A stretch of 64,000 nucleotides of DNA from Atopobium fossor DSM 15642 (GTDB taxonomy: Bacteria; Actinomycetota; Coriobacteriia; Coriobacteriales; Atopobiaceae). The notes under the pieces were generated by a model. The model was given only the letters and a program-made list of their open reading frames with translations, did no database searches and was not told the origin of the DNA. Below are positions 41,380-51,383 of the stretch, piece after piece. Numbering within the stretch: position 1 is the stretch's first letter; each line of letters opens with the position of its first letter. Location of the stretch: assembly GCF_000483125.1 (NCBI RefSeq), contig NZ_KI519553.1, positions 593,124 to 657,123 of the forward strand. The letters are read 5' to 3'. A program made the position numbers and the translations under genes.

Positions 41380-43608
41380 ATGACAAAAGTTACCCACGAG
41401 TTTGATCTGTATGGCAAGCAGTATGTCTTGGAATCTGGTGAGCTTGCAAAGCAGGCTACAGGTGCTTGTTTAGTAAAATGCGGCGACTCGACCGTTCTTC
41501 TTACCGCTGTTGTATCGGACGAGCGTAAGGATTACGACTTTTTTCCACTAACAGTAGATTTTATCGAGAAGATGTATGCGGTTGGACGCATCCCGGGCGG
41601 CTATCTTAAGCGTGAGGCTCGTCCCTCCGAGAAAGCCACGTTGACGGCTCGTATGATTGACCGTCCACTCCGCCCAAGCTTTCCAGATGGTTTTCGCAAT
41701 GAGGTCCAAGTTGTTGCTACTTCTTTAGTTGCAGATCAAATTCATGCGGTAGATACCGTTTGCATTATGGGTGCTTCTGTTGCTTTGGCAGTAGGCGGTG
41801 TTCCTTTTGAAGGTCCTTTGGCTTGCGTGCGCATTGGTCGCTCCAAAGAGACAGGCGAGTTTATGGTCAATCCAACCTATGAGGAGCGTGCTAACTCTGA
41901 TTTGGACCTGGAACTCGCTGGTTCTGATGGTTTTATTTCCATGCTTGAAGCTGGTGCAGATGAAATTTCTGAGCAGGACATGCTGTCAGCTATGGCATTT
42001 GGTCAAGAAGCGATTGCCGCTTTTTGTTCAGAGCAGAAGAAATTTATTGCCAAGTATGAAGAAGCTAATGGTGCCATTGAGCAGCGTCAATACATCTTGG
42101 ATGAGCCTATTGCAGAGGTTCATGAGCGCATTTTTGCCCACTATGATGAAATGAGTGCAGCTCTTAAGAATGAGGACAAGCAGTCCCGCATTGGTCGTGT
42201 TTCTGCACTCAAGGAGCACATCAAGTCTGAGTTTAACGATGAGGAACTCGAAGAGTGGGGTCGCGCCATTGCTGTTGAGCTCAAGGGTCTTGAGAAGCAT
42301 GCTATGCGCATGATGGTTGTCGAGACGGGCGAGCGTGTTGATGGTCGTGTTGCCAATGAAGTACGTCCTCTTATGATTAAGCCGGACTACTTGCCTTTGG
42401 TACATGGTTCTGGTTTATTCCAGCGCGGTCAAACTCAGGTTTTATCTGTTGCTACGCTCGGTATGCTCAATGAATGGCAGCGCCTCGATACCATTGAGCC
42501 TGTTGAGGGTAAACGTTATATTCACCATTACAACTTCCCACCGTATTGCACTGGCGAGACTGGTCGTATGGGTAGCCCTAAGCGTCGTGAGCTTGGTCAT
42601 GGTGCTTTGGCAGAGCGTGCCTTGTTGCCTGTATTACCTTCTGAGGAAACATTCCCTTATACCATTCGTGTTGTATCTGAGGTTATGGAGTCCAATGGTT
42701 CATCTTCTATGGGATCAACCTGCGGATCTACGCTTGCATTAATGGATGCTGGTGTACCCATTAAACGTCCGGTATCTGGTGTTGCTATGGGACTTATTCA
42801 AGAAGAAGGCAAGACAGTTGTTCTTACAGACATTCAGGGTCTTGAGGACTTCTTGGGTGATATGGACTTTAAGGTATGCGGCACCGAGCGCGGCATTACT
42901 GCAATGCAAATGGATAACAAAGCAACTGGTCTAACTTCTGAGATTTTTGAGCAAGCTATGAAGCAGTCTCATGAAGGTCGTATGCATATTCTTGAGGCCA
43001 TGCTTACTGAGATTCCTGCTGTGCGTGAGCATACTAAGGAAACCGCACCTACTATTATTAGTCTGCAGATTCCTGTAGATAAGATTCGTGATGTTATTGG
43101 TAGCGGCGGTAAAGTTATTCGTGGTATCCAGGATGAAACGGGCGCTACGATTGACATTCAAGAAGATGGTACAGTCTTTATTGCTGGTGTTGGTGAAGCT
43201 GGTACCGAGGCTGCAGAGCGCGTTAAGGCAATTGTGAAAGTCCCCGAGCCTGGTGAGGAGTACACCGGTCGCGTTGTGGGTATTCAGGCATTTGGTGCCT
43301 TTGTTGAGCTGCTTCCTGGTAAGGATGGTTTGCTGCACATTTCTCGTGTTGCACAGGGCCGTGTCAACAAGGTTGAGGATGTTCTTAACGTTGGTGATGA
43401 GGTTAAGGTTAAGGTCCTTGAGGTAGATGAGAAGGGCAAGATTTCTCTTGATCGCATTGATAAGCCCGAAGCTCCTGAGAGTGCTTCTAAGGGTTTTGAA
43501 GGCGGTAAGCCTCGTGGTGATCGAGCTGATCGTAGTCGTAGCCGTCGCGTTGGCGATCAGGGAACAAATGGTGCTCGCAAACCTCGTCGCCATCACGATG
43601 GCGAGTAG
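41380..43608 (+). CDS. pnp: Polyribonucleotide nucleotidyltransferase (PNPase)
   Basis: Phosphorolytic 3'-5' exoribonuclease, 742 aa, trimeric. Two RNase PH domains (first with PGGYLKREARPSEKATLTARMIDRPLRP, second with GRRMGSPKRRE-like TGRMGSPKRRELGHGALAERAL), the linking helical domain, a KH domain (VIGSGGKVIRGIQDETGATIDIQ) and an S1 domain (EYTGRVVGIQAFGAFVELLPGKDGLLHISR), then a basic tail with RSRSRR. ATG 41380 has AAGGGGA upstream. Tandem terminators follow. Confidence 0.97.
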   Translation: MTKVTHEFDLYGKQYVLESGELAKQATGACLVKCGDSTVLLTAVVSDERKDYDFFPLTVDFIEKMYAVGRIPGGYLKREARPSEKATLTARMIDRPLRPSFPDGFRNEVQVVATSLVADQIHAVDTVCIMGASVALAVGGVPFEGPLACVRIGRSKETGEFMVNPTYEERANSDLDLELAGSDGFISMLEAGADEISEQDMLSAMAFGQEAIAAFCSEQKKFIAKYEEANGAIEQRQYILDEPIAEVHERIFAHYDEMSAALKNEDKQSRIGRVSALKEHIKSEFNDEELEEWGRAIAVELKGLEKHAMRMMVVETGERVDGRVANEVRPLMIKPDYLPLVHGSGLFQRGQTQVLSVATLGMLNEWQRLDTIEPVEGKRYIHHYNFPPYCTGETGRMGSPKRRELGHGALAERALLPVLPSEETFPYTIRVVSEVMESNGSSSMGSTCGSTLALMDAGVPIKRPVSGVAMGLIQEEGKTVVLTDIQGLEDFLGDMDFKVCGTERGITAMQMDNKATGLTSEIFEQAMKQSHEGRMHILEAMLTEIPAVREHTKETAPTIISLQIPVDKIRDVIGSGGKVIRGIQDETGATIDIQEDGTVFIAGVGEAGTEAAERVKAIVKVPEPGEEYTGRVVGIQAFGAFVELLPGKDGLLHISRVAQGRVNKVEDVLNVGDEVKVKVLEVDEKGKISLDRIDKPEAPESASKGFEGGKPRGDRADRSRSRRVGDQGTNGARKPRRHHDGE

Positions 43609-43637
43609 TTGTAGGACTTTTCTATAACAGTAAGTTC

Positions 43638-43660
43638 ACACGTATACTCGTGTAGTTTTT
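43638..43660 (+). terminator. First of two tandem terminators after pnp
   Basis: ACACG (43638-43642) pairs with CGTGT (43649-43653), followed by AG and five T (43656-43660). Short stem. Confidence 0.5.
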
Positions 43661-43694
43661 AAGCGGTTGAGCCTTATGGTTCAGCCGCTTTTTT
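43661..43694 (+). terminator. Second terminator after pnp
   Basis: AAGCGGTTGA (43661-43670) pairs with TCAGCCGCTT (43681-43690) with one G-T wobble, followed by a T-run to 43694. Confidence 0.9.
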
Positions 43695-43834
43695 GTATAA
43701 GTTCAGATGTGGGTATAGTGCAAATAGTGAGAAATCTTGTTGCTATTCCACTACAATTAATAAGTTACAAGCACATCTTGTATCAGCGGGATGCCGCTGT
43801 TGAATATATATGTTTGGAAGGAAATACACATATA

Positions 43835-45499
43835 ATGGCTAAGAAAAAACCGCCTCTAAAGATTATTCCTTTGGGAGGCCTGGATGGCATTGGTAAGAAC
43901 ATGACTGCCTTTGAGTATGGCGATGACATGGTTCTTATCGATGCTGGTTTGATGTTTCCAGATGATGATCAACCAGGTATCGATTTGGTTTTACCTGACT
44001 ACACCTATGTTTTGGAGAATGAAGAAAAACTTCGTGGCATTATTATTACCCACGGCCACGAAGATCATACGGGTGCATTGCCGTATTTACTACAGGATTT
44101 GGTACCTAAAGTACCTATTTTTTCAAGTGCGCTAACACTTGGTTTTATCGAAGGAAAACTAGCGGAACACAAGATTCGTAACCCTAAATTTCGTACGGTT
44201 ACAGATGGCTCTCATATTGATCTTGGTAAGTTTTCAATTGATTTCTTTTCTATGACACATTCCATTCCTGGTGCTTTTGGTGTCTTTTTACAAACACCCC
44301 AAGGTACTGTGATGCATACGGGAGACTTCAAGCTGGATCAGACGCCCATTGATGGTGTTTTACCTAACTACTACGCTATTACTAAGTTTGGACATCAGGG
44401 CATTGATTTGTTACTTTCGGACTCTACCAATGCCATTCGTTCTGGTTATACACCTTCCGAGGCGGAAGTTGGCGCTTCGCTGCGTCACATTATTAAGAAT
44501 GCTACAGGTAGGGTATTTGTGGCTTCCTTTGCAAGTCACATCCACCGTTTACAGCAAATTTGTGACTTTGCCGTTGCATCTGGTCGCAAGGTTGTTGTAA
44601 CTGGTCGCTCTATGGTTACTAACACTAAAATTGCACGTGAACTAGGCTATTTGCACATTGCAGATGAAGACATTATCGATGCGTTTAACGTGGATGAAAT
44701 CCCTGACGATAAAATTGTTGTTTTATGCACAGGCAGTCAGGGCGAGCCTCTGAGCGCTCTAGCGCGTATGGCTAATGGTGAGCATAAGTCACTTTCCATT
44801 ACGGCAAATGATACCGTTATTATTTCTGCCACACCTGTGCCTGGTAACGAGCGCTCTGTTCAGGGTATTGTTAACTCGTTGTCCAAGATTGGCTGCGCTA
44901 TTTACGATAAAAGCAATGCGTTGGTGCATGTTTCTGGTCATGGCTCTCGAGAAGAGCTTAAGCTTATGTTGGCTATGACGCATCCTGTAAATTTTGCTCC
45001 TGTCCATGGTGAGGCAATTCATTTGCGTGCCCACGCTCAGCTTGGTCGTGATATGGGTGTCAACCCAGATAATATTTTCTTGTTAGATAATGGTGATACC
45101 TTAGAGATGCGTGGCGGTAAGGTTCGTTTTGGCACTGCCGTTGAGTCCGGCATTGTTTACGTTGACGGTCTGCGCATTGGTGATACCGAGCCAGCAGTCT
45201 TGCGTGACCGTCAGAAGCTTTCTGAGGACGGTATTGTTACGTGCTTTGTTGCTATCTCTTCTCGTGATCATAAGGTATCCGAGATTGATATTACTATGCG
45301 TGGCGTTTCTTTTGGTGGAGATGATTCATTGCTGTCTGGTGCACAGGATTCCATCCGTGATTCTGTTAATAATGCGGCCAGCAACAATGGTTCTTCACCT
45401 GAATCTCTTCGCAAAACAGCACGTAATAGTCTGTCTAATTATCTGTGGAATAAGACTCACACGCGTCCGATGGTTATTCCGGTCGTGATGGAGGTTTAG
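43835..45499 (+). CDS. rnj: Ribonuclease J
   Basis: Metallo-beta-lactamase/beta-CASP ribonuclease with endo- and 5'-3' exonuclease activity; 554 aa. IITHGHEDHTGALPYLL carries the HxHxDH metal motif, followed by HTGDFKLD, SDSTNA, a beta-CASP domain (SFASHIHRLQQI, CTGSQGEP, VSGHGSREELKLML, PVHGE) and a C-terminal domain. ATG 43835 has GGAAGGAAA 10 nt upstream; the frame is open further upstream through the pnp terminator and was not used. Together with RNase Y (54677) it gives this organism a Bacillus-like RNA decay set. Confidence 0.95.
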   Translation: MAKKKPPLKIIPLGGLDGIGKNMTAFEYGDDMVLIDAGLMFPDDDQPGIDLVLPDYTYVLENEEKLRGIIITHGHEDHTGALPYLLQDLVPKVPIFSSALTLGFIEGKLAEHKIRNPKFRTVTDGSHIDLGKFSIDFFSMTHSIPGAFGVFLQTPQGTVMHTGDFKLDQTPIDGVLPNYYAITKFGHQGIDLLLSDSTNAIRSGYTPSEAEVGASLRHIIKNATGRVFVASFASHIHRLQQICDFAVASGRKVVVTGRSMVTNTKIARELGYLHIADEDIIDAFNVDEIPDDKIVVLCTGSQGEPLSALARMANGEHKSLSITANDTVIISATPVPGNERSVQGIVNSLSKIGCAIYDKSNALVHVSGHGSREELKLMLAMTHPVNFAPVHGEAIHLRAHAQLGRDMGVNPDNIFLLDNGDTLEMRGGKVRFGTAVESGIVYVDGLRIGDTEPAVLRDRQKLSEDGIVTCFVAISSRDHKVSEIDITMRGVSFGGDDSLLSGAQDSIRDSVNNAASNNGSSPESLRKTARNSLSNYLWNKTHTRPMVIPVVMEV

Positions 45500-45506
45500 G
45501 ATTTTC

Positions 45507-48005
45507 ATGCCCAATCGTAGCTCAAACATATCCCGCAAAGGCAAAAAGTCCAATGCTCGCACCAATCGCGGAGCAGGTGCACGTCGTAGTGATGCCAATT
45601 CATTTGCATCTGCTACAGCTATCAATGACATTCTTGGTGTTTTGATTGCTGTTATTGCTCTTGCTCTGGCGCTTGCCTTACTTTCTCCTTCAAATGCACC
45701 GGTAACTCACCTTACAGGTCAAGTGCTCATACAAGGTTTTGGTGCTGGCGCACTCTTGGTGCCCATTGCATTGTTCTTATATGCACTTACCTATTTCATG
45801 TCTTCTGATGGACCCATATCTCGTCGCATTGCGGTGGGTCTTGCGCTGATTGTAGTAGCAATTTTGTCTATCTTATCGGTCATGGTGCCAGGTATTGAAG
45901 GAAAACCTACGATTGTTTTTATGAATGAGGTGCTTCCTAGTGCTGGTGGCTATGTTGGTGGCGCTATTGCATGGGCATTAGTTTCCTTGCTGGGTAAGCT
46001 TGTTTCTTTGGTGGTTCTTGCAGGTGTTATTATTGCTGGCATTATTGTCTGTGGTTTCTCGATAAGCACTGTTGTCGCAAACTTACAGGATAAGGCTGCT
46101 GATTTCCGCGAAGCTGCAGCAATAAGGCGAGAAGAAGCGGCTGCACGTGCTGCTCAAAATAAACTTATGCGTGCACAGGACCGTCAAGATCGCCAGGCGG
46201 CGCAGCATGGCGGCAAAGCTACAAGTGATGAGCCTGCAACTACTTTTATTGGTGCTCGCAAAACTACTGTTATCAAGCGCAATGAGTCTACCGAAACGCA
46301 AGATATTCCCGCTCCGGTAACTAAGTTACTTACGCGTAAAAAGAAAGATGTCTCTTCGGAAGTAGCAATAGATGTTGCGCCTGCAACAAGTAAGTTAGAA
46401 AAGAGGTCTTCTGCGAAGGACGCAACAAATGGCAGTATTGCTATTCCTGGTTTTTTGCAAAATGCTTCCTCCCAAGACCAAAAAACAAAAAATTCATCTG
46501 AATCCAAAGTGGATCCTTTGCGTGAGCGAGCAGATGAGCATGATGGAGCGCTGCCACCAATCAATATGATTAAGTGTGGAGACAGGTCAGCTACCAGTGA
46601 AGTAAGCTCTGATGAGCTTTCTACAACTGCAACTAAGCTTCAGTCTACCTTGGAAGAATTTGGTCTAGTTAGTAGGGTAGTAGGTTGGACGAGTGGTCCT
46701 GCCGTTACCACCTTTAAGATTGAAATGGGTGAGGGTGAGCGCGTAAACAAAATTCGTAATCTTGAGGATGACATTGCCCTGTCCTTGGCAGCAAAGTCTG
46801 TCCGTATTTTTGCTCCAATTCCTGGCACATCTTTAGTTGGTATTGAAATTCCAAATAAGGCAACGCAGCCTGTCTATTTGGGAGATGTACTTTCTCACGT
46901 TACAGGTGGTCCCTTGGAGGCAGCTTTTGGCCGCGATTCTGAAGGTGCCCCTGTTGTAGTAGATATTGCTGCTTTACCTCACTTGCTTGTTGCGGGTACA
47001 ACAGGTTCTGGTAAATCTGTTCTTCTCAACAGCATTGTTATGACTATGCTCATGCGTGCTACACCTGAAGAACTTCGTCTTATTATGGTTGACCCTAAAC
47101 GTGTTGAATTTACTTTTTATGCAGGCCTTCCTCATTTATATGTTCCTGTTGTTACGGAGCCTCGTCAGGCAACAAGTGCGCTGCAGTGGGGCGTTACAGA
47201 GATGGAACGCCGTCTAAAGGTTTTTGAGCACTATAAAGTACGTGACATTAAGTCATTTAACAAGCAGGTAGATAGTGGTAAGTTGTCCGAGATGGACAAT
47301 CCTCCCAAGAAGATGCCCTATTTTGTCATTGTTATTGACGAGCTCAGCGATCTTATGATGGTCGCTGGTAAAGATGTTGAATCTTCCATTGTTCGTATTG
47401 CCCAACTGGGCCGTGCAGCCGGTATTCACCTGATTGTTGCAACACAGCGTCCTTCTGCAGATGTTGTAACTGGTCTTATTAAGGCAAATATTGATAACCG
47501 TGTTGCCTTGTCTGTTGATAACAGCATTAATTCTCGCATCATTTTAGATCAGACAGGTGCCGAGAAGCTCTTGGGTCGCGGTGATATGCTATATAAACTT
47601 CGTGGACGCAAGCCAAAGCGCGCGCAGGCATGTTTTGTATCCGAAGCAGAGGTCGAGCAGGTAGTTGACTTTATTAAGGAGCATCATGAGTCTGATTACC
47701 ATGAGGATATTTTATCTGCAGTAACACCTGGAAAACCCAGTGCCGGTGGTTCAGATGTTGCTTCGGATGATGATCCCTTGGTATGGGAAGCTGCACAAAT
47801 TGTTGTGGATTCCCAACTAGGTTCTACCTCGGGTATTCAGCGCAGGCTTAAAGTTGGTTATGCTCGTGCTGGGCGTATTATGGATATGCTGGAAGCAAAG
47901 GGTGTAGTTGGTCCCCCAGATGGATCTAAACCCCGAGAAGTACTTATCGATGCAGACGGGCTAGAAGAGCTCCGTGCTGCAGAGTCTGAATATAGGGAGG
48001 TGTAG
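45507..48005 (+). CDS. ftsK: DNA translocase FtsK/SpoIIIE
   Basis: Septum-bound motor that clears and segregates chromosomal DNA; 832 aa. Basic N terminus, then about four membrane segments (about 37-200). A charged Ala/Lys/Ser-rich linker (about 200-370) is followed by the alpha-beta motor with Walker A AGTTGSGKSVLLNS (about residue 495-508), Walker B YFVIVIDELSDLMM and the ATQRPSADVVTGLIKANI segment, and the gamma winged-helix domain (LGSTSGIQRRLKVGYARAGRIMDML) that reads polar KOPS-like sequences. ATG 45507 follows TTTAGGA. It is 2 nt from the next gene. Confidence 0.95.
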   Translation: MPNRSSNISRKGKKSNARTNRGAGARRSDANSFASATAINDILGVLIAVIALALALALLSPSNAPVTHLTGQVLIQGFGAGALLVPIALFLYALTYFMSSDGPISRRIAVGLALIVVAILSILSVMVPGIEGKPTIVFMNEVLPSAGGYVGGAIAWALVSLLGKLVSLVVLAGVIIAGIIVCGFSISTVVANLQDKAADFREAAAIRREEAAARAAQNKLMRAQDRQDRQAAQHGGKATSDEPATTFIGARKTTVIKRNESTETQDIPAPVTKLLTRKKKDVSSEVAIDVAPATSKLEKRSSAKDATNGSIAIPGFLQNASSQDQKTKNSSESKVDPLRERADEHDGALPPINMIKCGDRSATSEVSSDELSTTATKLQSTLEEFGLVSRVVGWTSGPAVTTFKIEMGEGERVNKIRNLEDDIALSLAAKSVRIFAPIPGTSLVGIEIPNKATQPVYLGDVLSHVTGGPLEAAFGRDSEGAPVVVDIAALPHLLVAGTTGSGKSVLLNSIVMTMLMRATPEELRLIMVDPKRVEFTFYAGLPHLYVPVVTEPRQATSALQWGVTEMERRLKVFEHYKVRDIKSFNKQVDSGKLSEMDNPPKKMPYFVIVIDELSDLMMVAGKDVESSIVRIAQLGRAAGIHLIVATQRPSADVVTGLIKANIDNRVALSVDNSINSRIILDQTGAEKLLGRGDMLYKLRGRKPKRAQACFVSEAEVEQVVDFIKEHHESDYHEDILSAVTPGKPSAGGSDVASDDDPLVWEAAQIVVDSQLGSTSGIQRRLKVGYARAGRIMDMLEAKGVVGPPDGSKPREVLIDADGLEELRAAESEYREV

Positions 48006-48007
48006 CC

Positions 48008-49516
48008 ATGGCTTATCCACGTTTTAGCGAGATGTTGCGTAACCGCCGCGAGCAGCTTGGCTTAACTATTGAGCAAGCAGCTCGTGTGCTTAAACTAAAA
48101 GAGCAGGCGCTTATTGCTTTTGAGGAAGCAGACTTCACTTCCATTCCTAAGTCAGGATATGCTCAGGGCATGCTTTCTTCGTATGCACGCTATTTAGGAT
48201 TGAATCCACGTGAGGTTGTGGATCAGTTCCAAGAGGACTTATACGAGCATACTAATGGCGTTATGTCTCATGAGCTGCGACGTCGTACTCGTGATGGTGT
48301 GCATGGACGAGGGCCTATGGAAGGGTCAAGCTACGAGCTTCCTATTGTAGGTAGACGCTCTTCTAACTCTAATTTGCCCGAGCCTCCCCATCTACTTCCC
48401 GAGAATCCCTTGCTTGGACGCACGGGTTCTTTTGAGACTACTTCTCAGGCTCGTTCTCGCTCGGAGTTATATCAGCAAGGTAGTCCTGCTACCCGCAGCT
48501 ATGATGCTACGAGCACTAATATGATGTCACAGTCTCGTGATTCGTATCCACAGGGTCGCCCTTATACGAGCAGCTCTGCCTCTTCAGCATATACAAGTCC
48601 GCGTCGTTCTTCTCGACGTTCTCGTAATACGTCCAATTCCCAAGAAAGTCAGGCACGTGCAATAACACCACGTACGGGTGATGTGGTTTCTCGTCGTCCA
48701 TCAACCAATCAGTATACGGATGATTTGCGTATTGAGAACAATGCACGCAGGTACGAAACCGCTTCTTCACGTCAAGGCAGGCATTCCTACCGTAACATTG
48801 CTTCTACTAATCGACCTTTGGTCAAGCGAAATGATGAACTTAATCGTAGGCAGCTGCGCAATAGACGAAGTAACACAGTACCTCAGGAACCTGGCATTAT
48901 AGGTTTTTTGAGCTATTTTTTCTCTGACCGAGTGCGTGCTATTGCAACTATTTTGATTGCTTTGGCGGTTTTACTCATCATCTTGGTATCTACAGCTGTT
49001 CGTTCTTGTGCAAGCAGGGTTACTGATGACAAAAAAACAGTTGCTATTTCTACTGCAACTCCTGCTGCTTCTAGTACAGCGGCTGCCAGCACTACTGCTA
49101 CCACCGAAGCCGAGCCGGCTACTACTACTGCCGCACCTATTACCGAAACAGTGGTAAAGGTTAGTGTCGAAGACGGTGCAGTTACTTGGCTTGAAATTAC
49201 CAATGACGGTACTTCTGAGGTCGTGCAAACCGTTACGGGCCCCTGGTCAAAGACATATACCGTTACTAAGGAAATTACCATTCAGGTTAATGATACTTCG
49301 GCTGTAAACGTTACAAAAAACGGTGAGAATGTTCGTTTTGATGAACGTGCAAGTGGAGTAGGAAGCATTACCATTCAGGGAACTAATCCTCAGGCTGCAA
49401 CTACAGACGCTGCAGATAATGGCACTGATGCTAACGAAAATAAAAGCGCAGAGGGATCCTCAAAAGATTCCAAGAACTCTAGTTCTTCATCCAACTCATC
49501 TTCGAGCAATAGGTAA
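48008..49516 (+). CDS. RodZ-like helix-turn-helix membrane protein
   Basis: 502 aa. N-terminal RodZ-type HTH (about 1-75: LRNRREQLGLTIEQAARVLKLKEQALIAFEEADF, YLGLNPREVVDQF), which in RodZ contacts MreB. A long Ser/Arg-rich disordered cytoplasmic part (80-300) is followed by one membrane segment (about 308-332), an Ala/Thr-rich external linker, a small beta-domain (DUF4115-like, about 370-450) and a tail ending in a Ser/Asn-rich stretch. This is the layout of RodZ, but mreB is not in view, so a shape or division role is inferred. ATG 48008 follows AGGGAGG. Located between ftsK and yajQ. Confidence 0.85.
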   Translation: MAYPRFSEMLRNRREQLGLTIEQAARVLKLKEQALIAFEEADFTSIPKSGYAQGMLSSYARYLGLNPREVVDQFQEDLYEHTNGVMSHELRRRTRDGVHGRGPMEGSSYELPIVGRRSSNSNLPEPPHLLPENPLLGRTGSFETTSQARSRSELYQQGSPATRSYDATSTNMMSQSRDSYPQGRPYTSSSASSAYTSPRRSSRRSRNTSNSQESQARAITPRTGDVVSRRPSTNQYTDDLRIENNARRYETASSRQGRHSYRNIASTNRPLVKRNDELNRRQLRNRRSNTVPQEPGIIGFLSYFFSDRVRAIATILIALAVLLIILVSTAVRSCASRVTDDKKTVAISTATPAASSTAAASTTATTEAEPATTTAAPITETVVKVSVEDGAVTWLEITNDGTSEVVQTVTGPWSKTYTVTKEITIQVNDTSAVNVTKNGENVRFDERASGVGSITIQGTNPQAATTDAADNGTDANENKSAEGSSKDSKNSSSSSNSSSSNR

Positions 49517-49528
49517 AGGAGAATTGCT

Positions 49529-50026
49529 ATGGCCAAAGATTCTAGTTTTGACGTCGTATCTACGGTAGACATGCAAGAAGTAGATAACGCTTTTCAGCAG
49601 ACTGCTCGTGAACTTACGCAGCGCTATGACCTTAAAGATACTGGTGCCACCATTGAACTTTCCAAGGCAGATGGTATGATTACCGTTCATGCTCCTTCTG
49701 AGTTTACTGCTTCGCAGGTAACTGATGTTTTAAATAGCAAGCTTGTTAAGCGTAAGGTTGACCTTAAGGCTGTTCGATGGGATAAGCCTCAGGCTGCAAC
49801 GGGCTCTTCCATTCGCTTAGTTGGTCACATTGTTCAAGGTATTGAGCAGGAGCTTGCCAAGAAAATTTCCAAGGACATTCGTGATCAAAAGCTTAAGGTT
49901 AAAGCTACAGTAGAGGGCGATAAACTCCGTGTTACTTCTGCTTCCAAGGATGCCCTTCAGCAGGTCATTAGCTTCCTTCGCGAGAAGGACTATGATCAGC
50001 CGCTTCAATTTGTTAATTATCGTTAG
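49529..50026 (+). CDS. yajQ: YajQ family nucleotide-binding protein (DUF520)
   Basis: 165 aa. Begins AKDSSFDVVSTVDMQEVDNAFQQTARELTQRYD, the family hallmark, with a two-domain ferredoxin-like layout and LVGHIVQGIEQELAKKISKDIRDQKLKVKA. Some homologues bind cyclic di-GMP, others bind nucleotides or RNA; the function here is not known. ATG 49529 has AAAGGAG 7 nt upstream. Confidence 0.92.
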   Translation: MAKDSSFDVVSTVDMQEVDNAFQQTARELTQRYDLKDTGATIELSKADGMITVHAPSEFTASQVTDVLNSKLVKRKVDLKAVRWDKPQAATGSSIRLVGHIVQGIEQELAKKISKDIRDQKLKVKATVEGDKLRVTSASKDALQQVISFLREKDYDQPLQFVNYR

Positions 50027-50038
50027 GACAGTTCTTTT

Positions 50039-51379
50039 ATGCCATCTGTTTGTTATGTCACGCTTGGCTGTGCAAAAAATGAAGTTGATACTGACCGTAT
50101 GCGTGCCCTGTTGCGCAATAGTGGTTATTGTGATGCTGCTATGGCTGAAGATGCGGATGTTGTTCTAGTAAACACCTGCTCATTCCTTGCAAGCGCCACT
50201 ACAGAAAGTATCGAGACTACACTTGAGCTTGCGGAGGAAACAGCCTCTGGTGTGCGCCAAAAGCCTATTATTATGTGCGGCTGCGTGCCTTCTCGTTATG
50301 GCGATGCACTTCCTAATGAGCTTCCTGAGGTTGCTGCCTTTGTACGCACAGATGAAGAAGATGGCATTGTTGACGTTGTTTCCAGTGTTTTGGGTATCGA
50401 GAAACGCTCATCTGTAACAGATTTTTCTGAACTCACCTTGCGTACGATTGATGGTGCAAGTGCCTTTGTCAAAATCTCTGACGGCTGCGATCGCTTCTGT
50501 GCCTTTTGTGCCATTCCTTACATTCGTGGTCGTTATGCGTCAAGAGCTGCAGAAGAAATTTTGGACGAGGTTCATGCACTTATGGGGGGCGGTGTTCGTG
50601 AAGTTATCCTCATTGGTCAGGATACTGGCGTATGGGGTAGCGACATGAAAGATTCTTACAACCTTGCCTGGCTTTTGCGTCAGGTGGGAAAAGTTGTACG
50701 ACCTTACCAGGGTTGGGTTCGTGTTTTGTATCTACAGCCTGAGGGCATGACAGATGATTTGATTGCAGCTATTCGCGATACTCCTGAAGTATTGCCTTAT
50801 ATTGATATTCCTATCCAGCATTGCTCGGGTTCCGTCCTTAAAGCAATGAATCGTACGGGCAATGCGGATGAATTTCGTAATGTGTTTAATCGTTTGCGTA
50901 ATGAAATTCCTGGCATGGTTTTGCGCACCACTGCACTTACTGGTTTTCCTGGAGAAACTGAGGATGATTTTGACGAGCTCATGGACTTTCTCGTCGAACA
51001 AGAGTTTGACTACACCTCGGTATTTTCGTACTCACCAGAAGAGGGTACACGCGGTGCAAAAATGTCCAATCAGATTGATGAATCAGTAAAGCTTGAACGC
51101 ACGCAGGCCCTTATTGATGTGACAGAACAACTTGGATTTGCTGCAACTGCTAAGCATGTAGGCGAGCGCGTACAAGTTATTATTGATGGAATCGAAGAGG
51201 GCGATAATGGCCCTGAACTTATTGGCCATACTTGGTTCCAAGCGCCTGATTGTGATGGTGCGGTTCACATTGCCTATGGCGAGGCTGCGGTGGGCGAAGT
51301 TGTAACCTGCGATTTGGTGGATTCGTTTTGTTACGAACTAATCGGTGAACTTGTGGATACGGCAGATGGGAAAGCATAA
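50039..51379 (+). CDS. rimO: Ribosomal protein S12 methylthiotransferase RimO
   Basis: Radical SAM enzyme that methylthiolates Asp of S12; 446 aa. N-terminal cluster in LGCAKNEVDTD, VNTCSFL and CGCVPSRY; radical-SAM cluster CDRFCAFCAIPYIRGRYASR; C-terminal TRAM domain (ERVQVIIDG). LGCAKN.VD and CAFCAIP separate it from MiaB (LGCQMN, CSYCIVP) and MtaB. ATG 50039 is 12 nt after yajQ. Third methylthiotransferase gene of this window together with mtaB and miaB. Confidence 0.94.
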   Translation: MPSVCYVTLGCAKNEVDTDRMRALLRNSGYCDAAMAEDADVVLVNTCSFLASATTESIETTLELAEETASGVRQKPIIMCGCVPSRYGDALPNELPEVAAFVRTDEEDGIVDVVSSVLGIEKRSSVTDFSELTLRTIDGASAFVKISDGCDRFCAFCAIPYIRGRYASRAAEEILDEVHALMGGGVREVILIGQDTGVWGSDMKDSYNLAWLLRQVGKVVRPYQGWVRVLYLQPEGMTDDLIAAIRDTPEVLPYIDIPIQHCSGSVLKAMNRTGNADEFRNVFNRLRNEIPGMVLRTTALTGFPGETEDDFDELMDFLVEQEFDYTSVFSYSPEEGTRGAKMSNQIDESVKLERTQALIDVTEQLGFAATAKHVGERVQVIIDGIEEGDNGPELIGHTWFQAPDCDGAVHIAYGEAAVGEVVTCDLVDSFCYELIGELVDTADGKA

Positions 51380-51383
51380 AAAC

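Noticed and set aside
42931-43596. Open frame of 221 codons on the - strand inside pnp
   Set aside because: Antisense to the KH and S1 domains of PNPase, rich in Thr/Asn/Leu as expected from reverse reading, with no start context.
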